64,000 bases of DNA from Zea mays. Taxonomy: Eukaryota; Streptophyta; Magnoliopsida; Poales; Poaceae. A program made the position numbers and the translations under genes. Each line of letters opens with the position of its first letter. The stretch's first letter is position 1. Shown here piece after piece: positions 10,219-22,964 of the stretch. The notes beneath the pieces were generated by a model, which did no database searches, was not told the DNA's origin, and saw nothing but the letters and a program-made list of their open reading frames with translations. Where the stretch lies: the NCBI RefSeq assembly GCF_902167145.1, contig NC_050105.1, positions 120,111,898-120,175,897 of the forward strand. The letters are read 5' to 3'.

Positions 10219-12010
10219 TCAAGCCACATTTGAGAGATCGATCACATTCATTTCACTTCTTAGAGAACAAAATCTTGTTTCATCCAAAGGCTTTGTAAAA
10301 ATGTCTGCTAATTGATCATCCGTGCCAATGGAATAAATAGAGATATCTCCCTTGCCAACATGATCTCTTAAGAAGTGATGCCTTATATCAATATGCTTAG
10401 TTCTTGAGTGTTGGACCGGATTGGTAGCCAATTTTACCGCACTCTCATTATCACACATGAGAGGCACATTCTTGAAGATAATTCCATAATCCAATAAGGT
10501 TTGTTTCATCCATAATAGTTGAGCACAACAATTTCCAGCCGATATGTACTCCGCTTCGGCGGTAGAGAGAGCAACCGAATTTTGTTTTTTAGAAGACCAT
10601 GAAACAAGAGATCTACCAAGAAATTGACAACAACTGGAGGTGCTCTTTCTATCAACTTTGCACCCCGCATAGTCCGAATCCGAATATCCAATTAATTCAA
10701 ATTGAGCACCTTTGGGATACCATAGACCAATATTGGGAGTGTACTTCAAATATCTTAGAATTCTTTTAGCGGCTTTCAAGTGAATCTCTCTAGGTGAAGC
10801 TTGAAATCGAGCACACATGCATACACTAAACATAACATCGGGCCTAGATGCGGTAATATAAAGCAAACTACCAATTATTGAACGATAAAATTTTTGATCA
10901 ACCATAGTACCTCCTTCTTGAGCATTTTATCTTATTGAACGATAAAGTCTAGATGACCATTTGTTGCCATTGGAGTCTTGATAGGCTTTGCGTTTTCTAA
11001 TCCAAACTTCTTGAGCATGTCCTTCAAATATTTTGATTGACTTATAAAAATTCCATCTTTCAATTGTTTGATTTGAAGGCCAAGAAAGAAGCTCAATTCT
11101 CCTATCATAGACATTTCAAATTCTTTTGACATCATTTTTCCGAATTCCTCACAAAATAATTCATTAGTAGATCCAAAAATAATATCATCAACATAGATTT
11201 GACAAACAAATAAGTCTTTGCCAATTCTTTTAGTGAATAGAGTAGTGTCAACCTTCCCAATTTTGAAGTCTTTGGAAAGCAAGAAATCCCTAAGCCTTTC
11301 ATACCACGCGCGTGGAGCTTGCTTAAGCCCATAAAGAGCTTTAGAAAGCTTGAACACATGGTTAGGTCTTTTGGGGTCCTCAAAACCGGGAGGTTGTTCA
11401 ACATACACTAGTTCACTAATCTTACCATTTAGAAAAGCACTCTTTACATCCATTTGGTAGAGCTTGATATTATGTGCACAAGCATAAGCAAGAAGAATCC
11501 GGATTGCTTCTAATCTTGCCACGGGAGCAAATGTCTCCCCAAAATCCAATCCCTCAATTCGAGTATATCCTTGTGCAACTAATCTTGCCTTGTTTCTTAC
11601 TACCACACCATCTTCATTGTGCTTGTTGCGAAACACCCATTTTGTACCAATAACATTGTGGTTCTTTGGTCTCTCAACAAGCTCCCAAACTTCATTTCGA
11701 GCGAAGTTATTTAATTCTTCATGCATTGCATTCACCCAATCAACATCAAGTAGAGCTTCATCTACACGGTTAGGTTCCATACAAGATACAAAAGAGAAAT
11801 GTTCACAAAAAGAAGCTATGCGAGAGCGAGTTTGAACACCCTTACTAATATCACCCACAATTTGATCAACCGGGTGATCCTTCACAATGGAATGATGAAT
11901 TCTTGATACCGTTTGATAATTGCTAGTTGAAGCATTAGGAGGAACCGAAAGTCTTGAAGTACCTTGATCATGAGTATCCATGGTTTCATCATGTTGTTGG
12001 CTTTGGTGAT
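10219..12010 (-). pseudogene. pol: C-terminal pol of Copia element C (reverse transcriptase and RNase H)
   Basis: The reverse transcriptase core carries YVDDIIFGS and [13 protein letters not shown]. RNase H follows with CDNESAV and a terminal [13 protein letters not shown]. The reading frame is broken between the two at 10932-10946 by a 15-bp insertion copied from 10875-10889, which introduces a stop after GHLDF. Upstream the frame is open to the Gypsy junction at 12010, and it is in phase with the N-terminal half at 34529 once element D and one copy of its target duplication are discounted. Confidence 0.87.
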
Positions 12011-13871
12011 TGTCGGCGTTCCGAGACCGGGGGGTCCCTGGGCCGACGAGTGAATGTCGCCGCGTGCCCCAGCCCAGATGGGTCGAGCGCGAGGGCGAGC
12101 GCGAAGGGGGGAGAGCGAGGCGGCCGGAGACCGGCGTGAGAGAGGTGGGAATCCCGCGGCCTTCGTGTTCGTCCCGCGCCTAGGTCGGGTGCGCTTGTAG
12201 TAGGGGGTTACAAGCGTCCACGCGGGAGAGGGAGCGAGCGGCTTCAAGCGAGCGCCTGTCTCGTCCTCGTCCCCGCGCGACCAACCCTCTCTAAGAGGGC
12301 CCTGGTCCTTCCTTTTATAGGCGTAAGGAGAGGATCCAGGTGTACAACGGGGGGTATAGCAGAGTGCTACGTGTCTAGCGGAGGAGAGCTAGCGCCCTAA
12401 GTACATGCCGTCGTGGCAGCCGGAGAGATTTTGGCACCCTGCTGGTGTGATGTCGTGGCCGTCGGAGGAGTGCTAGAGCCTGACGGAGGGACAGCTGTCG
12501 GAGCGGTTGAGTCCTTGCTGACGTCCTCTTGCTTCCGTAAGGGTGCTGAGAGCCGCCGTCGTCACAGAGTATGTGGGGCGCCATCATTGCCTATCTGGCG
12601 GAGCGAGCCAGATGGGACGCCGGTCTTGTTCCCTGCGGCCCGAGTCAGCTCGGGGCAGGGTGACGATGGTGCCTCCTGTTGACGTGGCTGGTCTGCGCCC
12701 TAGGTTGGGCGATGTGGAAGCTCCTCCGAAGCCGAGGTCGAGTCTGTCTTCCGTGGCCGAGGTCGAGTCCGAGCCCCTGGGTCGGGCGAGGCGGAGACCG
12801 TCGGCTGAGGTCGAGGCGTAGTCCGAGCCCTGGGGTCGGGCGGAGCGGAGTTCGTCGTCTTCTGGGGCTGAGCCCAAGTCCGAGCCCTGGGTCGGGCGGC
12901 GCGGAGTTCATCGTCTTCTGGGGCTGAGCCCGAGTCCGAGCCCTGGGTCGGGCGGAGCGGAGTTCGTCGTCTTCTGGGGCTGAGCCCAAGTCTGAGCCCT
13001 GGGTCGGGCGGCGCGGAGTTCGTCGTCTTCTGGGGCTGAGCCCGAGTCCGAGCCCTGGGTCGGGCGGAGCGGAGTTCGCCGTCTTCCGGGACTTAGCCCG
13101 AGTCCGAGCCCTGGGTCGGGCGGAGCGGAGTTCGCCGTCTTCCGGGACTTAGCCCGAGTCCGAGCCCTGGGTCGGGCGGAGCGGAGTTCGCCGTCTTTCG
13201 GGACTTAGCCCGAGTCCGAGCCCTGGGTCGGGCGGAGCGTAGTTCGCCGTCTTCTGGGACTTAGCCCGAGTCCAAGCCCTGGGTCGGGCGGAGCGGAGTT
13301 CGCCGTCTTCCGGGACTTAGCCCGAGTCCGAGCCCTGGGTCGGGCGGAGCGGAGTTCGCCGTCTTCCGGGACTTAGCCCGAGTCCAAGCCCTGGGTCGGG
13401 TGAAGCGGAGTTTCCTATGGTGCCTTCGACCGGGCCTGACTGCCTGTCAGCCTCACTCTGTCGAGTGGCACCGCAGTCGGAGCGGCGCGGGCGGTGCTGT
13501 CTTTCTGTCAGGCCGGTCAGTGGAGCGGCGAAGTGACGGCAGTCACTTCGGCTCTGTCGGCTGGGGGGCGCGCGTCAGGATAAATGTGTCAGGCCACCTT
13601 TGCATTAAATGCTCCTGCAGCTTGGTCGGTCGGCGCGGTGATTTGGTCAGGGTTGCTTCTTGGCGAAGACAGGGCCTCGGGCGAGACGGAGATCCTCTAG
13701 GGTCGGCTGCCCTTGTCCGAGGCTAGGCTCGGGCGAGGCGTGATCGAGTCCCTCGTATGGACTGATCCCTGACTTAATCGCACCCATCAGGCCTTTGTAG
13801 CTTTATGCTGATGGGGGTTACCAGCTGAGAATTAGGAGCCTTGAGGGTACCCCTAATTATGGTCCCCGACA
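12011..13871 (-). repeat. 3' LTR of Gypsy element D
   Basis: On the plus strand it runs from TGTCGGCGTTCC to CCCCGACA. On the minus strand it is preceded by the purine-rich CTCGGGGGCTAC, a plausible polypurine tract. It contains a 56-bp minisatellite. Confidence 0.88.
12817..13410 (-). repeat. 56-bp minisatellite in the 3' LTR of element D, about 11 copies
   Basis: The unit contains GAGCCCTGGGTCGGGCGGAG followed by a GTTCGCCGTCTTC part and AGCCCGAGTCC. Two subtypes alternate in blocks: TCTGGGGCTGAGCCC at the left and TCCGGGACTTAGCCC at the right. Confidence 0.85.
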
Positions 13872-16660
13872 GTAGCCCCCGAGCCTCGAAGGGAGTGTGA
13901 GCACTCACTTGGAGGCTTTCGTCGCACTTTTTTGCAAGGGGACCAGCCTTTCTCGGTTGTGTTTTGTTCCGGTGGGTGCGCACGAGCGCACCCGCCGGGT
14001 GTAGCCCCCGAGGCCTCGGAGGAGTGGTTTCACTCCTCCGAGGTCTTAATGCCTCGCGTAATGCTTCGGCTGGTCTGGTCGTTCCCTCATGCGAGCTGGC
14101 CGTAGCCCGGGTGTACGGTCGGGTCCCAAGTTCTCGGGCTGGTATGTTGACGCTGTCAACGGTTCGGCCGGAGCCGGGTTTGCGAGAGCAGCCCCCGAGC
14201 CTCTGCACAGGGCGAGAGGGCGATCAGGGACAGACTCGGCTTTTTTACATACGCCCCTGCGTCGCCTTTCCGCAAGGAGGAGGGGGGGGGGAAAGCGCCA
14301 TGTTGCCCTCGATGGGTGCCGAACATGGTGTCTCCGGTGAGCTGCAAGCGGGTAATCCGAGTGGACGTCCGTGCCCCATTCGTTAGGGGTCGGCTAGGGG
14401 CCCAGAGGCACGCCCAAAAGTACCTGCAGGTGATCTGCCGGACCCGGTCCCCTGGCGACGGGGTCCGAGGGCTCGATGCCTCCCTCTGATGGGATTCCGT
14501 TACAAGATCGTTCCCGCTGGTCTCGGAAATGTCCTAGGGTACCTCGGGAGCGCAGCCCGAGCCTTGGTTATGTATCGAACGTACCCATGGTCATCCCTCG
14601 CTCGGCGTCTGAGGCAGCTGTGAACCCTTCGGGGGCCAGCCTTCGAACCCCTGATCAGTAATGGGCGCGGAGCCCGAGTAGCCTGAGGCGGCCGTGGAAC
14701 CCTTCCGAGGGGCCGGCCTTCGAACCTCTGACCAGTAGTGGGTGTAGGGCCCACGCGATCTGAGGTGGCTGTCGAACCCTTCCGGGGGGCCAGCCTTCGA
14801 ACCTCTGATCAGTAGGGGGGCTCGGAGCCTGGTTCCTTCTCGAGGAAGGATCCTTTTCGGGGTATCCCCCTTTCCCGGTCCCTGTTGCAAGAGAGAGAAG
14901 GAGGAAAAAAGGAAAAGGATACGAAATCGAACGACGCTGCGTACCTTTTTTGACGCGGTCATTATGGCGAAGGCGAAGCGTCGCCCGCTTCTCCTGCCAG
15001 AGGCGCCACCTGTTCCGCCGCGGAGTTAATGCGACGGGGCGAGTGGTTGGCAGGGCGGCCGTTGCGCGTGCGCGAGCCGTTCGAGGAACGGAGCACGGGC
15101 GCGTTGTCTTCACACCGTGAGAGAGGGTTCTCTTGCTGTCCCCGGATGGGACGTGAGCTTGGCTGACGACGGGGCCGCTGCTCCTGCCCGCCTGCCACCG
15201 CCATTACTGCCGACCCACTTTTGACCGCATTGACCGTCACGCCAGGCTGGCGCTGCTGGGTCACGCGCTGGGTCGCCTAGAACTCGTCGCCTCGCAGGCT
15301 CCCCGGTGTGGAGGTTGTTCATACCCGCGGGGACGGAACCGGAGTTCCGTTTGTAATGGCACCTTGAATGCTAGTGTTTTTGTTCATTGTGGCTGTCGAG
15401 GCCTGAACATGTATGTATTTTTGGCACGGAGCCGTGTTTTTTCCTCATTTTCGAGCACTAAGACTCGCCTGTTGGTTGTCTGAACCGCTTCACCAAGCGT
15501 GAGTCGCCCCGTGCAAAGGTGACGAGTGAGGTATCCGTATCCTGGAGGCATAGGAGTCCCTCGGCTCGGTCGACCTTGCTGTCCGAGGCTTCTCTTGCTT
15601 AGTTAAAGGAACCCCTCGGCCGCTCTTCGATGAGTCGAAGCCAGGGGTAGCGGTGTCAGCACGGACAAAGGAAGAGTTGGCTCGAAAAGAAGACTTGGTC
15701 GGCCGGAGCCTGGCCGGGTCGTCCGTTAGCGGGACCGACGCCGGAGTTGATCTGCCGAGGCCTCGGGCCGGGCTGATGTCTTCGGGGGACAGCTGGCCGA
15801 GGCCTCGGGGTGACCAGCCGAGCCACCTGCTCGAGCCGGATTCTTGGAGGAGACCCGGGCGTGATGATGAAGTCGTCCTTCAGAGTGGAGACCCTCGGAC
15901 CGTGTCGCCGTCGGAGGCTAGGTCGAACCTCGCCGAAGGTGTAGTTGACGCCGAGGGTGCTGCTGCTCCCTTCAACCGTCAAGATCCGAGCCTGCAGGAT
16001 CGGATTATCTTGTAGCGTGTGTTTTCTGTGGCCGCTGAGGCCCAAACACACCCTCGTCGTGTTGTAAAGCTGCGTTTCTTTTCCTCTTGTTTCGAGTATC
16101 TGGACTTTTTCGTCGGTAACAGAATTGTCTGTGCGAGCGAGAGTTGCTTCTCACGGAAGGTGATGAGTGAGGTATCCGTATCCCGGAGGCGTAGGAATCC
16201 CTCGGCTCGGTCGGCCTTGCCGCTTACGCGCACTCTTACCCGTCCATAGGGTTCTGTCACCGACGCAGTCGAGAAGGCTCGAAGAATCGCTTCGGTAGAG
16301 GAGCTTTCGAACGTGAAGACTTGTTCGGTCCGCGGAATCACTTATCCGAACGTGAGTTACTTATCGCAGAAGGTGATGAGTGAGGTATCCGTATCCCGGA
16401 GGCGTAGGAGTCCCTCGGCTCGGTCAGCCTTGTCTGCTTACGCGTACTCCGTCGTTTTCAGGATCCACTTTCGAAGTAGTCGAAAAGCACGAAAGACATT
16501 CTGGCAGAAAGGATCTTTTTTCGAGGAAAATTTCGACGCAGAGGGGGTACCCCCCTTTTAGCCCCCGAGGGAGGGTCGGGCTTTGCCGAGGCAAGGCTGA
16601 CCCTTCCTTGATGACTAAACTTTGCGTGGAAGCGAGGTATATGAACAACTTGAAAACATC
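13872..16660 (-). other. 3' untranslated region of Gypsy element D
   Basis: This 2.8-kb GC-rich stretch between the pol stop and the 3' LTR has no recognisable protein. It contains three tandem units of about 75 bp at 14608-14820 (sharing CCAGCCTTCGAACC and TGATCAGTA) and three dispersed copies of a roughly 60-70-bp segment containing GAGTGAGGTATCCGTATCC at about 15527, 16165 and 16377. Long non-coding 3' regions are usual in large plant Gypsy families. Confidence 0.6.
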
Positions 16661-19600
16661 TTAAGGGTAGAAGCGACGTAGTTGTTGGATGTTCCAAGCG
16701 TTGCTGTAGACCTCGCCTTGACTGTTGGCCAGCTTGTACGTTCCGGGCTTCAGAACTTTGGCGATGACGAACGACCCTTCCCAGGGAGGCGTGAGCTTGT
16801 GCCGCCCTCGGGCGTCCTGTCATAGCCGAAGCACCAGGTCGCCCACCTGGAGGTCTCGGGACCGGACCCCTCGGGCGTGGTAGCGTCGCAGGGACTGCTG
16901 GTACCGCGCCGAGTGTAGTAAGGCCTTGTCCCAAGCCTCCTCCAGCTGGTCCAGCGAGTCTTCTCGGCTAGCTTGGTTGCTTTGGTCGGTGTAGGCCCTC
17001 GTCCTCGGGGAACCGTATTCTAAGTCTATGGGCAAGATGGCTTCGGCCCCATAGACTAGAAAGAACAGCGTGAAGCCCGTGGCTCGGCTCGGCGTCGTCC
17101 TCAGACTCCAGACCACCGAGGGGAGTTCCTTCATCCACCGCTTGCCGAACTTGTTAAGGTCGTTGTAGATCCGAGGCTTGAGCCCTTGTAGAATCATGCC
17201 GTTGGCACGCTCTACCTGCCCATTCGTCATGGGATGAGCCACGGCGGCCCAGTCCACCCGGATGTGGTGATCCTCGCAGAAGTCCAGGAACTTTCTGCCG
17301 GTGAACTGGGTGCCGTTGTCGGTGATGATGGAGTTCGGGACCCCGAAGCGATGGATAATGTTGGTGAAGAACGCCACCGCCTGCTCGGACCTGATGCTGT
17401 TCAGGGGTCGGACCTCGATCCACTTAGAGAATTTGTCGATGGCGACCAGCAGGTGCGTGTAGCCCCCGGGTGCCTTCTGCAAGGGGCCGACGAGATCCAG
17501 ACCCCACACAGCGAAAGGCCAAGTGATGGGTATCGTCTGCAGAGCCTGAGCGGGTAGGTGGGTCTGCCTTGCGTAGAACTGACACCCTTCGCAGGTGCGG
17601 ACAATTCTAGTGGCGTCGGCCACCGCCGTCGGATAGTAGAAGCCTTGTCGGAAAGCATTCCCTACAAGGGCTCGAGGCGCTGCGTGATGGCCGCAAGCCC
17701 CCGAGTGTATCTCTCACAGGAGTTCCTGACCTTCGACAATGGAGACGCATCGCTGGAGGATGCCAGAGGGGCTGCGGTGGTAGAGCTCTTTCTCATCACC
17801 CAGCAAGACGAACGACTAGGCGCGCCGCGCCACCCGCCGAGCCTCGGCTCGGCCGAGGGGTAGCTCTCCTCGGTGGAGATATTGCAGGTACGGGGTCTGC
17901 CAGTTTTGATCAGGCGTGACCCCGCTTTGCTCCCCCTCGACGTGCAGCGTCTCGCCCTCGGGGGCCGAGGGTACCTCGGGCTGAACCGAGGATGCCTCGG
18001 GCCGAGCCGAGGGTGCCTCGGACTGAGCCGAGGGTACCTCGGGCTGGGCCAAGGGTGCCTCGGGCTCGGGCGTGTCATCGATCTTGACGGAGGGTTGATG
18101 CAGATCCCGGGAGAAGACGTCCGGGGGAACCGTCGTTCGCCCCGAGGCTATTTTAGCCAGCTCGTCCGCAGTCTCGTTGTAGCGCCGAGCGATGTGGTTG
18201 AGCTCGAGCCTGTAGAACTTGTCTTCCAGGCGCCGAACCTCATCGCAGTAGGCCTCCATCTTCGGGTCGCGGCAGTGGGAGTTCTTCATGACTTGGTCGA
18301 TGACGAGCTGCGAGTCACCGCGAGCGTCGAGGCGTCGGACCCCTAGCTCGATGGCGATCCGCAACCCGTTGACCAGAGCTTCGTACTCAGCCACATTGTT
18401 GGATGCCGGGAAATGGAGGCGTAGCACATAGCGTATGTGCTTCTCGAGGGGCGAGATGAAGAGTAGGCCTGTGCCGGCTCCTATCTTCATCAGCGACCCG
18501 TCGAAGAACATGGTCTAGAGCTCCGGTTGGATCGGAGCTGTTGGGAGCTGGGTGTCGAACCATTCAGCCACGAAGTCCGCCAAGACCTGGGACTTGATGG
18601 CCTTCTGAGGGGCGAACGAGATTGCTTCGCCCATAATTTCCACCGTCCACTTTGCAATCCTGCCCGAGGCCTCTCGGCACTGGATGATCTCCCCCAGGGG
18701 GAAGGATGACACCACAGTTACCGGATGAGACTCGAAGTAGTGCCGCTGCTTTCGCCGTGTCAGGATCACCGCGTACAGCAGCTTCTGAACTTGTGGGTAG
18801 CGGATCTTGGTTTCGGACAGTACCTCGCTGACGAAGTAGACTGGCCTCTGAACGGGCAATGCATGCCCCTCTTCTTGCCTCTCGACCACAATCGCGGCGC
18901 TAACCACCTGAGTGGTTGCGGCGATGTAGACCAAGAGGGCTTCTCCGGCAGCTGGGGGCACCAAGATAGGCGCCTTTGTGAGGAGCGCCTTCAGGTTCCC
19001 GAGGGCTTCCTTGGCCTCGGGGGTCCAAGTGAAGCACTCGGCCTTCCTCAAGAGGCGGTACAGAGGTAGACCTCTTTCGCCGAGGCGTGAGATGAAGCGG
19101 CTCAGAGCCGCGAGGCATCCCATGACCCTCTGTACGCCTTTCAAGTCCTTGATGGGCCCCATGCTGGTAATGGCTGCGATCTTCTCCGGGTTGGCTTCGA
19201 TGCCCCGCTCGGAGACGATGAAGCCCAAGAGCATGCCTCGGGGCACCCCAAAGACACACTTCTCGGGATTGAGCTTGACGCCTTTCGCCTTGAGACATCG
19301 GAATGTCACTTCAAGGTCGGAAAGGAGGTCGGAGGCTTTCCTCGTCTTGACTACGATGTCATCGACGTAGGCCTCGACCGTGCGGCCAATGTGTTTGCCG
19401 AACACATGGTTCATGCACCGCTGGTACGTCGCGCCCGCATTCCTCAAGCCGAACGGCATGGTGACATAGCAGTACATGCCGAAGGGTGTGATGAAAGAAG
19501 TCGCGAGCTGGTCGGACTCTTTCATCCTGATTTGATGATACCCTGAGTAGGCATCGAGGAAAGACAGGGTTTCGCACCCAGCAGTGGAATCCACGATTTG

Positions 19601-19944
19601 GTCGATGCGAGGCAGAGGGTAGGGAACCTTCGGACATGCTTTGTTGAGACCAGTGTAGTCTACACACATCCGCCATTTCCCCCTTTCTTTCTCACAAGCA
19701 CAGGGTTGGCAAGCCATTCGGGATGGAATACCTCTTTGATGAACCCTGCCACCATTAGCTTGTGGATCTCCTCGCCTATGGCTCTGCGCTTCTCCTCGTC
19801 GAATCGACGCAGAGGCTGCTTGACGGGTCGGGCTCCGGCTCGGATGTCCAGCGAGTGCTCAGCGACATCCCTCGGTATGCCGGGCATGTCCGAGGGACTC
19901 CACGCGAAGACGTCGGCGTTCGCGCGGAGAAAGTCGATGAGCAC
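16661..19944 (-). pseudogene. pol: Reverse transcriptase-RNase H-integrase region of Gypsy element D
   Basis: Reverse transcriptase carries MPFGLRNAGATYQRCMN and YVDDIVVKT. RNase H starts at FFDGS and has NNVAEYEALVNGL and GDSQLVIDQV. Integrase has the C-x2-C end of its zinc finger (CEGC) and the D-D-E core in LDLVGPL, ITDNGTQFTG and NGQVERAN. The region ends QQLRRFYP at 16661. Breaks: a one-base shift in a G run near 19685 before MCVDYTG, a TAG between reverse transcriptase and RNase H at about 18512, a TAG near 17815, a TGA before EIHSG, and a TGA near 16820 after DLVLRL. It is a degenerate copy. Confidence 0.88.
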
Positions 19945-22900
19945 TGCTTCCTATTTGGGATCGAGCCCGGAGCCGATCCGGATCTGCTTGGAGGCGTCGC
20001 CGCTGGGGTCGAGGGGACGGACTTAACCGTCTCCGCTGGCTCAAAGTTGCCGGCATGACGCTTCACGTCTGGTACCTCCTTCGAGAGGCTCTCCAGGTCG
20101 GCGATGAGGGTCTCGGACTCGGCGAGGGCCTCGGCGTACTCCACGCACTCCACGTCGCATTCGAACGCGTGTTTGTACGTGGGGCCGACGATGATGACCC
20201 CGTTGGGGCCCGGCATCTTGAGCTTCAAGTAGGTGTAGTTGGGGATGGCCATGAACTTCGCGTAGCATGGTCTTCCCAGTACCGCGTGGTAGGTTCCTTG
20301 GAAACCGACCACCTCGAACGTCAGGGTCTCCCTTCGGAAGTTGGAGGGTGTTCCGAAGCAGACGGGAAGGTCGAGTTGTCCGAGGGGCTGGACGCGCTTC
20401 CCGGGAATGATCCCATGGAAGGGCGCAGCGCCTGCTCGGACGGAGGATAGATTGACACGCAGGAGCCCGAGGGTCTCGGCGTAGATGATGTTGAGGCTGC
20501 TGCCTCCGTCCATGAGGACCTTGGTGAGCCTGACGTCGCTGATGACGGGGTCGACGACGAGCGGATATTTCCCTAGGCTCGGCACATGGTCGGGGTGATC
20601 GTCTCGGTCGAAGGTGATGGGCTTGTCGGACCAGTCCAGATAGACTGGCGCCGCCACCTTCATCGAGCAGACCTCCCGGCGCTCCTGCTTGCGGTGCCGA
20701 GCCGAGGCGTTCGTCGCTTGCCCACCATAGATCATGAAGCAGTCGCGGACCTCGGGGAACTCTCCTGCCTGGTGATCTTCCTTCTTGTCGTCGTCGCGGG
20801 CCTTGCCACCCTCCGCGGGTGGCCCGGCCCTGTGGAAGTGGCGCCAAAGCATGACGCACTCCTCAAGGGTGTGCTTGACGGGCCCCTGGTGATAAGGGCA
20901 CGGCTCCTTGAGCATCTTGTCGAAGAGGTTGGCACCTCCAGGGGGCTTCCGAGGGTTCTTGTACTCGGCGGCGGCGACAAGGTCCGCGTCGGCGGTGTCG
21001 CGTTTTGCTTGCGACTTCTTCTTACCCTTCTTCTTGGCGCCGCGCTGAGTTGACGCCTCGAGAGCATCTTCCGAAGGGCGGCCCTGGGGCTGCTTGTCCT
21101 TCCGGAAGATAGCCTCGACCGCCTCCTGGCCGGAGGCGAACTTGGTGGCGATGTCCATCAGCTCGCTCGCCCTGGTGGGGGTCTTGCGACCCAGCTTGCT
21201 CACCAGGTCGCGGCAGGTGGTGCCAGCGAGGAACGCGCCGATGACATCCGAGTCGGTGATGTTGGGCAGCTCGGTGCGCTGCTTCGAGAATCACCAGATG
21301 TAGTCCCGGAGAGACTATCCCGGCTGCTGTCGGCAGCTTCGGAGGTCCCAGGAATTCCCGGGGCGCACGTACGTGCCCTGGAAATTGCCGGCGAAAGCTT
21401 GGACTAGGTCGTACCAGTTGGAGATCTGCCCCGGAGGCATGTGCTCCAACCAGGCGCGAGCGGTGTCAGAGAGGAACAGGGAGAGGTTGCGGATGATGAG
21501 GTTGTCATCGTCCGTTCCACCCAGTTGGCAGGCCAGACGGTAGTCCGCGAGCCACAGTTCCGGTCTCGTCTCCCCCGAGTACTTTGTGATAGTAGTCGGG
21601 GGTCGGAACCGGGTCGGGAACGGCGCCCGTCGTATGGCTCGGCTGAAGGCCTGCGGACCGGGTGGCTCGGGCGAGGGACTCCAATCCTCCCCGCTGTCGT
21701 AGCGTCCCCCACGCCTGGGGTGGTAGCCTCGGCGCACCCTCTCGTCAAGGTGGGCCCGACGGTCGCGGTGATGGTGCTCGTTGCCGAGGCGACCCGGGGC
21801 CGCAGGCGCGGTGTTGCGCGTGCGCCCGGTGCAGACCGAGGCTTCCCGCATGAATCGGGAAGTCGCGGCATGAGTTTCCGAGGGGTACCCCTGCCTTCGG
21901 GAGGTAGAGCTCTCGGCCCGTCGGACCGCGGCGCCTTCCAAGAGATTCTTGAGCTCTCTCTGGATTCGTCGCCCCTCGGTGGTTGATGGCTCCGGCATCG
22001 CGCGGAGAAGCATCGCTGCTGCGGCCAGGTTCTGGCCTACCCCACTAGATGCGGGTGGTGGCCTGACCCTGACGTCGTCGGCGATGCGGTGCTGGAAGCC
22101 CTGGGGTAGATGACATATTTCTCCAGCCGGAGGTTGGCCCGCCCATGCCTGCCCGACGTCCCGGCGGATCGGCTCAAGCGCTCCTGCTCCCTCGTCGAGC
22201 CTGGCCTGCACCCCGCGAATTTGCTCGAGCTGTGGGTCATGGCCCCCCGCCTGAACGGGGACCACAGCTAGCTCCCGTGGGATGTCAACGCGAGGCACCG
22301 GCCTAGGGAGATCACCGTCCTCCGGCATGCCGAGATGGTTGCCTTCGGAGGGACCCCCCAGATCGACGTGGAAGCCTTCGCGACTTGGGCCGCAGTCCTC
22401 GTCGCCGAGGCTACGACTACCGTCGGAACAGTCGGAGAGGCAGTAGTCACATGCGGTCATGAAGTCCCGCATGGCACTGGGGTTGCCAAGTCCAGAGAAA
22501 TCCCAACAGAAGCTGGGCTCGTCGTCTTCCTCGGACCCGGAGGGCCCGTAGGTCGAGACGTCCGTCAGCCGGTCCCAAGGTGACAGTATACGAAACCCCA
22601 GTGGGTTTGGACTCGCCTCTACGAGAGCGCCCGCCAAAGCGGGGTCGCTAGGCGGGTTGAGGCTGAATCCAAATGACGTGGGATGGGAATCGATCGGTAC
22701 CTCTTGGTCGACGAGCGGCGATAAAGTCACGTCGGGGGCTGACTGCACCGCCGTCTCAGGTGCGAGGGCGACGTCCAGCAAGCTTTTCGCGGGCGTGCTG
22801 GCGTCATCCGTGTGCTCGGGACTGGCGTGTCGCGGGGAGACGGCGCTCGCCTTCGTCTCAGGCGCGAAGTCGATACCCGATGCGCCCCCCGTTGGGGCGC

Positions 22901-22959
22901 TGGGGCCGTCGACTCGCTCGACAGTCGACGAGGCGCTGCCTTCCGCTTGGCCTTGGTTG
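19945..22959 (-). pseudogene. gag: gag and protease region of Gypsy element D
   Basis: A capsid domain of the Retrotrans_gag type (WLADYRLACQLGG, ARAWLEHMPPGQI, FAGNFQGTY) is followed by a Lys-rich linker, a zinc-binding-like CPYHQG...HTLEEC segment and a retropepsin-like protease whose active site reads LMDGGSSLNI, the DGG form common in this plant Gypsy group. Stops interrupt capsid between about 21316 and 21290 (after QQPG and in SLRDYIW-stop-FSKQR). A frameshift lies near 19950. The 5' end of gag is cut by Copia E; its continuation lies at 32443 and beyond. Confidence 0.82.
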
Positions 22960-22964
22960 CCCCG

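Noticed and set aside
12413..12989. Proline/arginine-rich open frames in the Gypsy LTRs
   Set aside because: They are translations of the GC-rich 56-bp minisatellite.
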